NCBI GenBank assembly: GCA_965662775.1
Contig: CBFIIW010000012.1
Span: 33,369 to 97,368, forward strand
Origin: UBA7985 sp002690455
GTDB lineage: Bacteria; Pseudomonadota; Alphaproteobacteria; UBA7985
Length of the DNA stretch: 64,000 nucleotides
Direction of reading: 5' to 3'
Shown: positions 28,045 through 36,230 of the stretch, one piece after another
How the letters are laid out: every line of letters starts with the position of its first letter
Numbering within the stretch: the stretch's first letter is position 1
Translations under genes and position numbers: made by a program
The notes under the pieces: generated by a model
Seen by the model: the letters and a program-made list of their open reading frames with translations, nothing else
Databases searched by the model: none
What the model was told of the DNA's origin: nothing

Positions 28045-29163
28045 ATGAAAATCACTGATATTCAGGTCAGCACCCACGTCGTCCCCTGCGAGCCTCCTTA
28101 TCCGGCGGCTTGGGACTCGATCCCGCGTGCAACTCTGCCGACGACCATTGTCCGGGTGCAGACTGATACCGGGCTCGAAGGTTTTGCCTCGGGTGATCCC
28201 TGCTACGGAATCGAAGACTACAAGAAATACTTTATCGGGCAGGATCCCCGCGACATGGATCGGCACACAGCGATCATCGACAACATTGGCGCGCATCACT
28301 GTCGCATGTGGCCGCTGGATAACGCGCTTTGGGATCTTAATGGCAAGATCGAAGGCGAGCCAGTTTGGAAACTGCTCGGCGGGACCAGCCCGGACGTGCC
28401 GCTCTATGCCTCTACGGGCTCCTTGCGTGACCCTGCGGTGCTCGCTGGGATGGCTCGCGAATACCAGGCGCAGGGGTACGAGGCGCTCAAGCTGCGCTTC
28501 GGGCGGGCCTCTGAAGATACGGACATTGAGGCTTTGGCGCGGGTCCGCGAGGCCGTCGGCCCGGATATGGCCATCATGGTCGACGTCAACCATGGCTGGC
28601 GGATGCCCTGGGACACGCATCCCGGTCCGGGCCTCGAAGAAATCATGGCTCTGGAGGAGCGGACGCGGGAGCACGACCTGTTTTGGCTCGAAGAACCGCT
28701 GCATCGGGGCGACTATGTTGGCATGAAGGCGCTGCGCGAGACGGCTCGATGTCGGATTGCCGGAGGTGAGATCACGCGTGAAATGCACGAGTGGGACCAG
28801 ATCATGCGCGACGACTGTCTGGACGTATATCAGCCTGACGTGGTTTTCGTCGGCGGTTTAAAGCAGCTCTTGAAGCTCGGCTTACAGGCCTTTGAGATGG
28901 GGCGCTGGTTCACCCCCCACACCTGGGGCAATGGTCTGGGCATCATCGTCAACGCTCATCTGGTTGCGGCGATTGCCGGGCACCGGGGAAAGCCGCCGGT
29001 GTGGCTAGAATTCGCCCACGACCCCCCTGAGTTTACCGAGAGTCCCCGCGATATGTTGCTGATGGAAAATCTGCGGGCAGAAGAGGGTTGGCTGCGCCTG
29101 AGCAATGGTCCAGGGTGGGGCGTAGAGCTGAACGAGGTCTATCTCGCTTCAGTGCGGGTCTGA
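28045..29163 (+). CDS. Mandelate racemase/muconate lactonizing enzyme family protein (enolase superfamily)
   Basis: 372 residues. Metal ligands D180 (in VDVN), E216/E217 (LEEPL) and E242 (AGGE) are intact. The general-base lysine side has K149-x-R151 (LKLRFG) and the opposite face H292 (TPHTWGNG), the arrangement of the mandelate racemase subgroup, which includes many acid-sugar dehydratases. A dehydratase or racemase acting on a sugar acid or hydroxy acid is likely, but the substrate cannot be read from sequence. Sits between Fe-ADH and a PhyH dioxygenase; a shared catabolic pathway is a guess. Confidence 0.88.
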   Translation: MKITDIQVSTHVVPCEPPYPAAWDSIPRATLPTTIVRVQTDTGLEGFASGDPCYGIEDYKKYFIGQDPRDMDRHTAIIDNIGAHHCRMWPLDNALWDLNGKIEGEPVWKLLGGTSPDVPLYASTGSLRDPAVLAGMAREYQAQGYEALKLRFGRASEDTDIEALARVREAVGPDMAIMVDVNHGWRMPWDTHPGPGLEEIMALEERTREHDLFWLEEPLHRGDYVGMKALRETARCRIAGGEITREMHEWDQIMRDDCLDVYQPDVVFVGGLKQLLKLGLQAFEMGRWFTPHTWGNGLGIIVNAHLVAAIAGHRGKPPVWLEFAHDPPEFTESPRDMLLMENLRAEEGWLRLSNGPGWGVELNEVYLASVRV

Positions 29164-29280
29164 AGGCAAAATTTCACCCCTAAGCCCGGCGAATCCGGCA
29201 GGTGCACTGCCCTTATCCAGCCGCGAGGGTGAAGATTCTCATTGCCAAAGACGCCGGATTAAGGGAGCTTATCTTGCACT

Positions 29281-30171
29281 ATGATCGAGACAGTGCCAGC
29301 TCCCCGGTTTACCTATGATCCCATCCACGGTGCTCCTGCGGCTGCCAAGGCCGCGTGGGAGGCCGCTGGGTGCCTGATCCTCGAAAATTTCGTTGCGCCA
29401 GAGGCCTGTGACAGCCTGATCGCTGCCGCAGACCGACTGTCCGACCAGTTGGTCGAGGAGGCTGCGGGTCACGCCTTCGATGCTGTCAACAACCAGCACG
29501 CCGGCGAGGACTACTTCCTCAGCTCTGGCGATGTCATACGTGCTTTCATGGAAGAAAATGTCGCAGAGGTCGATCGCAAGCGTGCGGTGAACAAGCTCGG
29601 CCACGCGATGCATGACCTCGATCCTGACTTCGAAGCGTTTTCCCACCAGCAGCAGTTGGCCCGCCTGACCGGACAGCTGGGGCTGGGTATGCCCCAGCTC
29701 CTCCAGTCGATGCTGATCTTTAAGCATGCGCGAGTGGGCGGGGAAGTGACCATGCATCAAGATAGTACGTTTATTTATTCAGAGCCCGAGTCCTGCATTG
29801 GCTTTTGGTTCGCGTTGCAGGACGCCACGCTCGAAAATGGGGCCATGTACGCCTTGCCCGGCTGGCACAAAGGCCCGCTGGAACGTCGCTTTTTCCGAAC
29901 AGGCGACGGTGCCGGGACTGACTTTGAACACTTGTCGGCGGTTGATTGGCCGCTGGATGAAGCCGTACCGCTGGAGGCGCCAAAGGGCTCGCTCATCCTG
30001 CTGCACGGGCGTCTCCCGCATCGGTCATCGGCCAATACCTCGGATCGGTCGCGTTATGCCTATACCCTTCACACAGTTGACGCATCGGCACACTATCCGG
30101 CCGACAACTGGCTGCAGCGGCGGGAGGGTTTGCCTTTGCGAACCTTTGGAGAAGGCATCGCTTCAGCCTGA
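29281..30171 (+). CDS. Phytanoyl-CoA dioxygenase (PhyH) family protein
   Basis: 296-residue Fe(II)/2-oxoglutarate dioxygenase. The iron triad is H159-x-D161 (TMHQDST) and H247 (LPHRSSANTS), with the arginine a few residues on (about R255) to bind 2-oxoglutarate. The double-stranded beta-helix residues ALQDATLENGAMYALPGWH match the PhyH family. Bacterial members hydroxylate diverse substrates (ectoine, mitomycin and others), so the lipid name is only the family's. GGGAG lies 13 nt before the ATG, rather far. Confidence 0.86.
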   Translation: MIETVPAPRFTYDPIHGAPAAAKAAWEAAGCLILENFVAPEACDSLIAAADRLSDQLVEEAAGHAFDAVNNQHAGEDYFLSSGDVIRAFMEENVAEVDRKRAVNKLGHAMHDLDPDFEAFSHQQQLARLTGQLGLGMPQLLQSMLIFKHARVGGEVTMHQDSTFIYSEPESCIGFWFALQDATLENGAMYALPGWHKGPLERRFFRTGDGAGTDFEHLSAVDWPLDEAVPLEAPKGSLILLHGRLPHRSSANTSDRSRYAYTLHTVDASAHYPADNWLQRREGLPLRTFGEGIASA

Positions 30172-30352
30172 GTCGGGGTGGACCTGCCTCAAGGCTCACG
30201 AGCCCGACACCAGATAGCATGACACCGGGCAGGCCGGACACTGGACAGGCTCAACACCTAGGGAATTCCACACCCGAGAGGCCCATCAACGAGACGCTTC
30301 TGCCATCCCCGTCGCAGGGTGATGCCCGAGACTAGAACATAGGAGAGCCACG

Positions 30353-31372
30353 ATGCTCACAGATTTTGGCTCGCACCCGGCTGACCGGGTGCCGAAAGCC
30401 GAGCTACACGCTCATCTTGAGGGGACTATCCACCCACCCGTGCTTCGGATGCTCGCCGCGCGTAACGGGATTTCTTTGCCAAGCGGGGTGCTGGACGCCG
30501 ATGACAATTATCTTTGGACCGACTTCAAAGACTTTCTGAAGATCTACGATATGGCGTCATCGGTGATTCGAACACCGCGGGACTACTACGATCTTACACT
30601 GGATTATCTTGAGCGGGTTGCGCTCGAAGGAGGGCTCTATGTCGAGATCCTCACCAGCCCCGATCATGTTTTCGATCTGGGCATGGGTTTGCAGGACCAG
30701 CTGGATGCAGTGATTGAAGCCATCGATCACGCCCGCGCGAAGCATGGGGTAGAGACCCGAATCAGTCAGACCATCGTCCGCCACTATGGTCCAGCCCGCT
30801 GTCTGGCGGCGGCGGAGGCGATTGCTGCGCACCCACATCCTTACGTCACCGGGTTCCAGATGGCTGGGGCCGAGGATGCACACCAGCCCGCCGATTTCCG
30901 TCCCGCCTACGATATTGCGGTAGAAGCCGGTTTGCGCTGTACCGCCCATACGGGCGAATGGCTGGGCCCGGCGTCCATCAGAGAGACGCTGGAGGCGCTG
31001 CCCATGGTCGAGCGGCTCGGCCACGGCGTACGGGCCATTGAGGATCCGGTTCTGGTGGCTGAATTGGCCATGCGAAAGATCCCCTTTGAAATTTGCCCTG
31101 GATCGAACCTTGCCCTGGGTGTTTTTGAGCGCCCGGAGCAGCATGCTTTGCGTGGGCTTTGGGACGCTGGCTGCTTCATCACGCTGGCCAGCGATGATCC
31201 GCCATATTTCCACACGTCCTTAGGCGCGGAGTACCGATTTGCCATGGATGTTGCGGGGCTTTCTGTGGCAGACCTCTTTGACCTTACGCGCAACGCGCTC
31301 CTTGCCGGATTTATGGATGCGGGCACCCGAGGCGCCCTGCTAAGCCGGGTGGAGACCGCTGCTGGCGCGTGA
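30353..31372 (+). CDS. add: Adenosine deaminase
   Basis: Deaminates adenosine (and deoxyadenosine) to inosine. 339 residues, TIM barrel: zinc-binding HAHLEG (H19, H21), TAHTGEW near residue 199 and SDDPPYFHTSL near 281 with the catalytic Asp pair. The DDPPYF/HTSL context favours adenosine deaminase over the related adenine deaminase, though the two are hard to separate by eye. 181 bases upstream hold no gene; the gap after PhyH is GC-rich without clear signals. Belongs to the nucleoside salvage locus with upp next to it. Confidence 0.87.
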   Translation: MLTDFGSHPADRVPKAELHAHLEGTIHPPVLRMLAARNGISLPSGVLDADDNYLWTDFKDFLKIYDMASSVIRTPRDYYDLTLDYLERVALEGGLYVEILTSPDHVFDLGMGLQDQLDAVIEAIDHARAKHGVETRISQTIVRHYGPARCLAAAEAIAAHPHPYVTGFQMAGAEDAHQPADFRPAYDIAVEAGLRCTAHTGEWLGPASIRETLEALPMVERLGHGVRAIEDPVLVAELAMRKIPFEICPGSNLALGVFERPEQHALRGLWDAGCFITLASDDPPYFHTSLGAEYRFAMDVAGLSVADLFDLTRNALLAGFMDAGTRGALLSRVETAAGA

Positions 31373-31411
31373 GCAAATACGAACCGACGGACACCAGTAA
31401 GGAGAACCGCC

Positions 31412-32038
31412 ATGTCTGAAACACTCCACGTCGTCGATCATCCGCTGGTGACCGATAAACTTAGCCAGTTGCGCAGCGTTGGTACGGACATGGCACGGTT
31501 CCGCTCGCTTATGCACGATGTCAGTTTCATGCTGGGGTACGAGGCCCTGCGCGATTGGCCGATGGTCCGGCAGCCAGTGGAGACACCGCTGACGACATTC
31601 AACGCACCAGTGCGGGAACCACAGGCGCTCAGTGTGATTTCAATCCTGCGGGCGGGCAATGGTTTTCTCGATGGACTTTTGGCGCTTGAGCGGACCGCTA
31701 AAGTTGGGTTTGTAGGGTTGAAGCGGAACGAAGCGACATTGCAGCCGGAGCAGTACTATCTCAACCTGCCGGATGTCAGCAGTGGAACTGTGCTGATCTG
31801 TGATCCAATGCTGGCCACCGGCGGATCCTCGTCTCATGCGGTACGGCTGGTCAAGGAGCAAGGGGCCAAGTCACTCAAGTTTATCTGCTTGCTGGCGGCG
31901 CCTGAAGGCGTGAACAAGTTCAGCACGGATCACCCTGACGTGCCTATTTTTACAGCGTCACTCGACGATCATCTGAATGAAAAGGGTTATATTGTTCCGG
32001 GTCTCGGCGATGCCGGTGACCGGCTGTATGGCACCTGA
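31412..32038 (+). CDS. upp: Uracil phosphoribosyltransferase
   Basis: Converts uracil and PRPP to UMP. 208 residues, family length. The PRPP loop is LICDPMLATGGSS (about 129-141) and the C-terminal uracil-binding segment ends in YIVPGLGDAGDRLYGT. AAGGAG lies close before the ATG, 39 bases after add, so add and upp are probably one transcript converging on deoB. Confidence 0.95.
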   Translation: MSETLHVVDHPLVTDKLSQLRSVGTDMARFRSLMHDVSFMLGYEALRDWPMVRQPVETPLTTFNAPVREPQALSVISILRAGNGFLDGLLALERTAKVGFVGLKRNEATLQPEQYYLNLPDVSSGTVLICDPMLATGGSSSHAVRLVKEQGAKSLKFICLLAAPEGVNKFSTDHPDVPIFTASLDDHLNEKGYIVPGLGDAGDRLYGT

Positions 32039-32096
32039 GCAACCTGTTGTTGGCCGTGATTAGCTAATTTTTGGGTTGCGCGTGGGAGATTTGTAA

Positions 32097-32156
32097 GCCG
32101 CGAAGCGGCGCGCCAGAACGATGTTTGCGCCGACCTTGTCTCGGCCGCTTCGCGGC
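32097..32156. repeat. Inverted repeat between convergent upp and deoB
   Basis: GCCGCGAAGCGGC (32097-32109) and GCCGCTTCGCGGC (32144-32156) are exact reverse complements separated by 34 bases. Each arm is itself a small hairpin (GCCGC-GAA-GCGGC), so the RNA could fold either as two small hairpins or as one large stem. Position between two convergent gene ends suggests a bidirectional 3' signal; no T-run is seen. Confidence 0.5.
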
Positions 32157-32191
32157 CTTCGCCAAGGCGTCGCGCAATCGCCCAACTCCGC

Positions 32192-33490
32192 TTAGAACAA
32201 TGCGGTCCCCGCTGGCAGAGTTTGGGGTAAGCCCAGATGCCGAGCCAAGGTTGCCCCCATGTCGGCGAACGTTGGTGCTGTCCCCAGATCAACCCCAACG
32301 GGGGCGCTTGGACCGAAGAAGACCATGGGCACCTGTTCACGTGTATGGTCCGTGCCCGTCCACGTCGGATCGTTACCATGATCAGCCGTCCACAACACTA
32401 GGTCATCATCCTGGAGCAGTGCCATCAGTTCAGGCAGTCGGCGATCCCAAGTTTCCAGTGCCTTTGCGTAGCCCTCCGGCAGTCGGCGGTGGCCAAATTT
32501 ACTGTCGAAATCAACGAAGTTGGTAAAGACCAGTGCGCCAGCCTTTGCTGTTGCCGCTGCTTCTAGCGTGCCATCCCACAGTACCTCCAGCCCGTCGCAC
32601 TTTCTGCTATGAGTGATAGAACGGTGGGCAAAGATGTCGTCGATCTTGCCCACAGACCAGACCGTACCCCCGGCGTCCACCACAGCATCGAGCAGGTTCC
32701 CTTGTGGTGGTTGGACGGCAAAGTCCCGGCGGTTGCCTGTTCGCCTGTAGACCGGATCATGCGTATCGGGTTCCCCGCGGCCCTTCTTGATGCTGCTCAC
32801 GCGATCACGCGCGCCAGTGCCTGTGAAAGGTCGGGCGATCACGCGGCCGATGTTGAGCGGATTGCAGAGACGCCGTGCTACCTCGCAGACGGCATAGAGC
32901 CGTTCCAGCCCAAATGCCTCTTCATGCGCGGCAATCTGGAAAACCGAGTCTGCACTGGTGTAGACGATAGGCTTGCCGCTTCGGCAGTGCTCTTCTCCGA
33001 GTTCGGCGATGATCGCAGTGCCGCTGGCGTGCTCGTTGCCCAGCACCCCGGGCAGTTCACATTCCTCGACCAACATGGCGATCAGATCATCGGGAAAGCA
33101 CGGCCGTGTCCGCGGAAAATAGCCCCAGTCGAAGTCAACCGGTGTGCCGCAAATCTCATAGTGCCCGCTGGGCGTGTCCTTGCCGCGCGAGGTCTCAATG
33201 GCGGTTCCGAATGCCCCCACGGGGACCGCGAGACCGTCCGGAAGCTCAAGCCCAGGTGGGATCCGACCGGTAGCCTTCTGGCAGGCCAACCCCAACCCAA
33301 GCCGGGACAGGTGTGGCAGGTGGAGTGGCCGCCCTCGCTCAGTCCGCCAGAGCGCAATATGGCCCAGCGTATCTGCGCCGGTGTCTGGCACGCTCTCGCC
33401 GGTTTCAGGGTCAACGTTAAAGAAATCTTCAGCGTCCGGTGCACCGCCACAGCCTACGCTGTCACAGAGCAGAATGAAGGCCCGCGCCAC
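32192..33490 (-). CDS. deoB: Phosphopentomutase, with internal insertion
   Basis: Interconverts (deoxy)ribose-1-phosphate and -5-phosphate. 432 residues against about 400-407 for typical DeoB. The alkaline-phosphatase-like core is intact: LLCDSVGCGG at the start, GADTLGHI (39-46), GKDTPSGHYE (103-112), VYTSADSVFQIAA and WTADHGNDPTWTGTDHTRE. Between RPFTGTG (about 221-227) and RTGNRRDFAV (about 250) lies a 17-22 residue charged insert not present in E. coli DeoB. GTG start at 33490, two bases after the deoA stop, so translation is coupled. Confidence 0.92.
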   Translation of the reverse strand: MARAFILLCDSVGCGGAPDAEDFFNVDPETGESVPDTGADTLGHIALWRTERGRPLHLPHLSRLGLGLACQKATGRIPPGLELPDGLAVPVGAFGTAIETSRGKDTPSGHYEICGTPVDFDWGYFPRTRPCFPDDLIAMLVEECELPGVLGNEHASGTAIIAELGEEHCRSGKPIVYTSADSVFQIAAHEEAFGLERLYAVCEVARRLCNPLNIGRVIARPFTGTGARDRVSSIKKGRGEPDTHDPVYRRTGNRRDFAVQPPQGNLLDAVVDAGGTVWSVGKIDDIFAHRSITHSRKCDGLEVLWDGTLEAAATAKAGALVFTNFVDFDSKFGHRRLPEGYAKALETWDRRLPELMALLQDDDLVLWTADHGNDPTWTGTDHTREQVPMVFFGPSAPVGVDLGTAPTFADMGATLARHLGLPQTLPAGTALF

Positions 33491-33492
33491 CT

Positions 33493-34827
33493 TTAGCGGA
33501 CCACGTCGAGTTCGAGAGGCCGCGGCATCGGTTGCTCATCGCTGACATCGATCGCCGCCCGAACGGCTTCAACAGCAGCTTCGAAGTCAGCCTCGCTGGC
33601 TGCGTGGATCAGGGCGAGGGGCCTGTCATCCCTGCCGGGACCCACCCAGTCCCGGGGCCCCGCGATGCTGCTCAGACCGACTGCATGGTCGATGGGCGCG
33701 CCGGGCTGGGTCCGACCACCACCGAGGGCGATAATCGCTATACCCAAATCTCTGGTTGCATGAGCGCTAACATAGCCTGCACGCTCTGCCATGACCGGGC
33801 GAACCACAGCGGCGGCGGTCAAGTAGCGCTCGGGGTGATCGGTAAAGTCGGCCGGTCCGCCCAGGCCTGCCACCATCCGCCCAAACCGCTCCAGCGCAGC
33901 CCCGCTGTCCAGCGACGCCCGGGCCTGCTCGCGGGCTTTCACAGGGTCGTCGGTCAAACCACTGTTTACCAACATTTCGCCCACCAGTGCCACACAGACT
34001 GAGATCAGACGCTCGTCAGCAGCGGACGGATCGGCCATTGCCTGAACGGCCTCCATCACCTCAACCGCATTCCCCGCGCTGGTGCCCAGCACCCAGTTCA
34101 TGTTGGTGAGCAAAGCGGAGGTTCGGCAACCGGCTGCGTTTGCCACGTCTACAATTGACCGAGCCAGCCCTCGGGCATCTTCGAGTGTCGCCATGAAGGC
34201 ACCGTTGCCGACCTTAACGTCCATGACCAGTGATTGCAGTCCGGCTGCAAGTTTTTTGGATAAGATCGAGCCAGTGATCAGGTCGATGCTCTCCACTGTA
34301 CCGGTGATATCCCGCACGCCGTAAATGATGCGATCAGCGGGTGCGAGGTTGGCCGTCTGCCCGATAATGGCTACACCGACATCACGGACCAGCGCACGGA
34401 AGGTGGCGTTGTCCGGGGTGACCGAATAGCCGGGGATGGCTTCAAACTTGTCAACTGTACCACCGGTGTGACCCAGCCCGCGCCCCGCGATCATAGGCAC
34501 GAACACCCCGCAAGCCGCCGCCATAGGCCCGAGCAGGAAACTGACTTTGTCACCCACGCCACCGGTCGAGTGCTTGTCGGCAATCGGGCCGGGCAGGTCC
34601 AGGTCGTCCCAGTGCAGTCGCTCGCCACTATCGCGCATGGCCAGTGTAAGCGCGCGGCGCTCGTCGACTGACATTTTCCGGAATAATGTCGCCATGGCAA
34701 AGGCCGCAACCTGTTCCCGGGCGACGGTCTCGTTTGTTACCCCTTCGATAAAGGCGCGGATTTCCTGATCGGACAGCTCTTCGCCGTTCCGTTTGCGGAT
34801 AATGGTTTCCTGCGGAAGATAGGCCAC
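33493..34827 (-). CDS. deoA: Thymidine phosphorylase
   Basis: Phosphorolyses thymidine/deoxyuridine to base plus deoxyribose-1-phosphate. 444 residues, family length. The N-terminal DQEIRAFIEGV helix bundle, phosphate-binding DKHSTGGVGDKVSFLL (about residues 84-99) and the TGGTVDK segment (about 122) are present. GTG start at 34827, three bases after the cdd stop. Its product feeds the deoB-encoded mutase directly downstream; deoC is not in the window. Confidence 0.95.
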   Translation of the reverse strand: MAYLPQETIIRKRNGEELSDQEIRAFIEGVTNETVAREQVAAFAMATLFRKMSVDERRALTLAMRDSGERLHWDDLDLPGPIADKHSTGGVGDKVSFLLGPMAAACGVFVPMIAGRGLGHTGGTVDKFEAIPGYSVTPDNATFRALVRDVGVAIIGQTANLAPADRIIYGVRDITGTVESIDLITGSILSKKLAAGLQSLVMDVKVGNGAFMATLEDARGLARSIVDVANAAGCRTSALLTNMNWVLGTSAGNAVEVMEAVQAMADPSAADERLISVCVALVGEMLVNSGLTDDPVKAREQARASLDSGAALERFGRMVAGLGGPADFTDHPERYLTAAAVVRPVMAERAGYVSAHATRDLGIAIIALGGGRTQPGAPIDHAVGLSSIAGPRDWVGPGRDDRPLALIHAASEADFEAAVEAVRAAIDVSDEQPMPRPLELDVVR

Positions 34828-34830
34828 GGG

Positions 34831-35238
34831 TCAGCTCTTCAGTTCTTTGGCCCCGAACACGTGCGGGTATAGATCGGCAAAAGTCAGGGTCTGGAGGATA
34901 CCGCGCTCCGGGTGAGCGAGGTGCACCGTCACAGCGTGAGTGTCTTCGATGAACTCCAGCAGACGTTGGCGGCACAGCCCACAGGGCATGCAGGGCACGT
35001 CAGAGTTGCCGATCACCAGAAGTTCGCGAACCTGCTTGCCGCCGGCGACAATCATATGTGATATGGCAGAGGGCTCCGCACACCAACCCGAGGGGTAAGC
35101 GGCGTTCTCGATGTTGCAGCCCGCGTGGATGGTGCCGGTATCGTCACGGATGGCAGCACCGACCTGGAAGTTGGAGTAGGGGGCGTGCGCCCGTGCCTGC
35201 GCGGCTTTGGCAGCCTTGAATAGGTCCTGCGCCATCAT
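34831..35238 (-). CDS. cdd: Cytidine deaminase
   Basis: Deaminates (deoxy)cytidine to (deoxy)uridine. 135 residues, the tetrameric short form. The zinc site is CAEPSA near residue 54 with catalytic Glu, and PCGLCRQ near 88. The start ATG overlaps the permease stop as ATGA, so it is translationally coupled to the importer. A second ATG follows directly (MM). Confidence 0.95.
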   Translation of the reverse strand: MMAQDLFKAAKAAQARAHAPYSNFQVGAAIRDDTGTIHAGCNIENAAYPSGWCAEPSAISHMIVAGGKQVRELLVIGNSDVPCMPCGLCRQRLLEFIEDTHAVTVHLAHPERGILQTLTFADLYPHVFGAKELKS

Positions 35239-36230
35239 TCGCGTTCCTTAACGTAAGGCCGCCCAATGGCCTTCGGTGCCCGGGCTGAACCGACGAAGCC
35301 GGCCAACACAACGACCACCAGCACGTAGGGCAGAGCCTCAAACAACTGGCCTGGCACCTGCACAAGGAAGCCTTCGTTAACGGAGTTCAGACGATTCTTA
35401 AGCGCGAATAACAGGCCGAACAGCAAGCAGCCGAGCGTAGCGTGGAATGGACGCCACTTACCAAAGACGACGGCAGCCAGCGCCAGATAACCCATGTCCG
35501 CTGACATCTTTGGGGTGAAGCTGGCGATGTTCGAGGTCGACAGGTAAGCACCCCCGATACCGCACAGTGCGCCGGCAATGGTAACGGCCGCAAAGCGGTA
35601 GGCCACGACGCTGGCCCCGGCGGTGTCAACAGCCTGGGGTTCTTCACCGACAAACCGCAGACGCAGCCCGAACCGGGTCTGGTTAAGGACGAACCACGTC
35701 AGTCCCACAGCGATGAACGCCAGTCCGATCAGCCAACCGTGCAAGGACAGGATATTCAATAGCACCTTGCTGCCTTCCAGCCCCGGAAAGGCATCGGTCA
35801 GCACCTGCTTCGGGATTAAGCTTTGCAGTCGTTCCCATCCGGTTGAATCAGGCCCCGCGAGGTTGGGTGTATCGCCGCCCTTGGCAAACAACGAATGGCC
35901 GACGGTTTTTGTCAGACCGACGGCGAGGAAGTTGATCGCCAGACCTGAAATGACATGATCCCCCCGAAAGGTGATCGTCGCCAGACCATGCAACCAGCCA
36001 AAAACCACACATACGGCCATGGCAGCCAACAGCCCAACCAGCCCAAAGCCGGCGTAGTGCGCGACAGTCGCGCTAACAAATGCGCCAATCAGCAATTTGC
36101 CTTCGAGGCCGATATCGATAATGCCAGCGCGCTCGGAGAACACACCTGCCATGGCGGCGAAAATCAGGATCGGCGTGAAGCGGAGCGTTGACTGCGTCAA
36201 CGAGAAGAGCAACTCGAAGAATTCCATCAC
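35235..36230 (-). CDS. Nucleoside ABC transporter permease 2
   Basis: 331-residue membrane protein of the BPD_transp_2 (RbsC/LivH-like) fold as found in BMP-type nucleoside importers. About nine hydrophobic segments, and the family motif GLAINFLAVGLT, here close to ERAGIIDIGLEGKLLIGAF near the N-terminus. Start overlaps the end of the partner permease by 4 bases. Forms the membrane channel as a heterodimer with the gene at 36227-37525. Confidence 0.92.
   Translation of the reverse strand: MMEFFELLFSLTQSTLRFTPILIFAAMAGVFSERAGIIDIGLEGKLLIGAFVSATVAHYAGFGLVGLLAAMAVCVVFGWLHGLATITFRGDHVISGLAINFLAVGLTKTVGHSLFAKGGDTPNLAGPDSTGWERLQSLIPKQVLTDAFPGLEGSKVLLNILSLHGWLIGLAFIAVGLTWFVLNQTRFGLRLRFVGEEPQAVDTAGASVVAYRFAAVTIAGALCGIGGAYLSTSNIASFTPKMSADMGYLALAAVVFGKWRPFHATLGCLLFGLLFALKNRLNSVNEGFLVQVPGQLFEALPYVLVVVVLAGFVGSARAPKAIGRPYVKERE

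Noticed and set aside
27463..28788. Long minus-strand open frame (441 aa) across the Fe-ADH and enolase-superfamily genes
   Set aside because: Antisense to two well-supported genes with conserved catalytic motifs; high-GC codon bias creates such frames.
32609..33496. Plus-strand open frame (295 aa) antisense to deoB
   Set aside because: deoB has intact metal and substrate motifs and is coupled to deoA; the antisense frame shows no domain or ribosome site.
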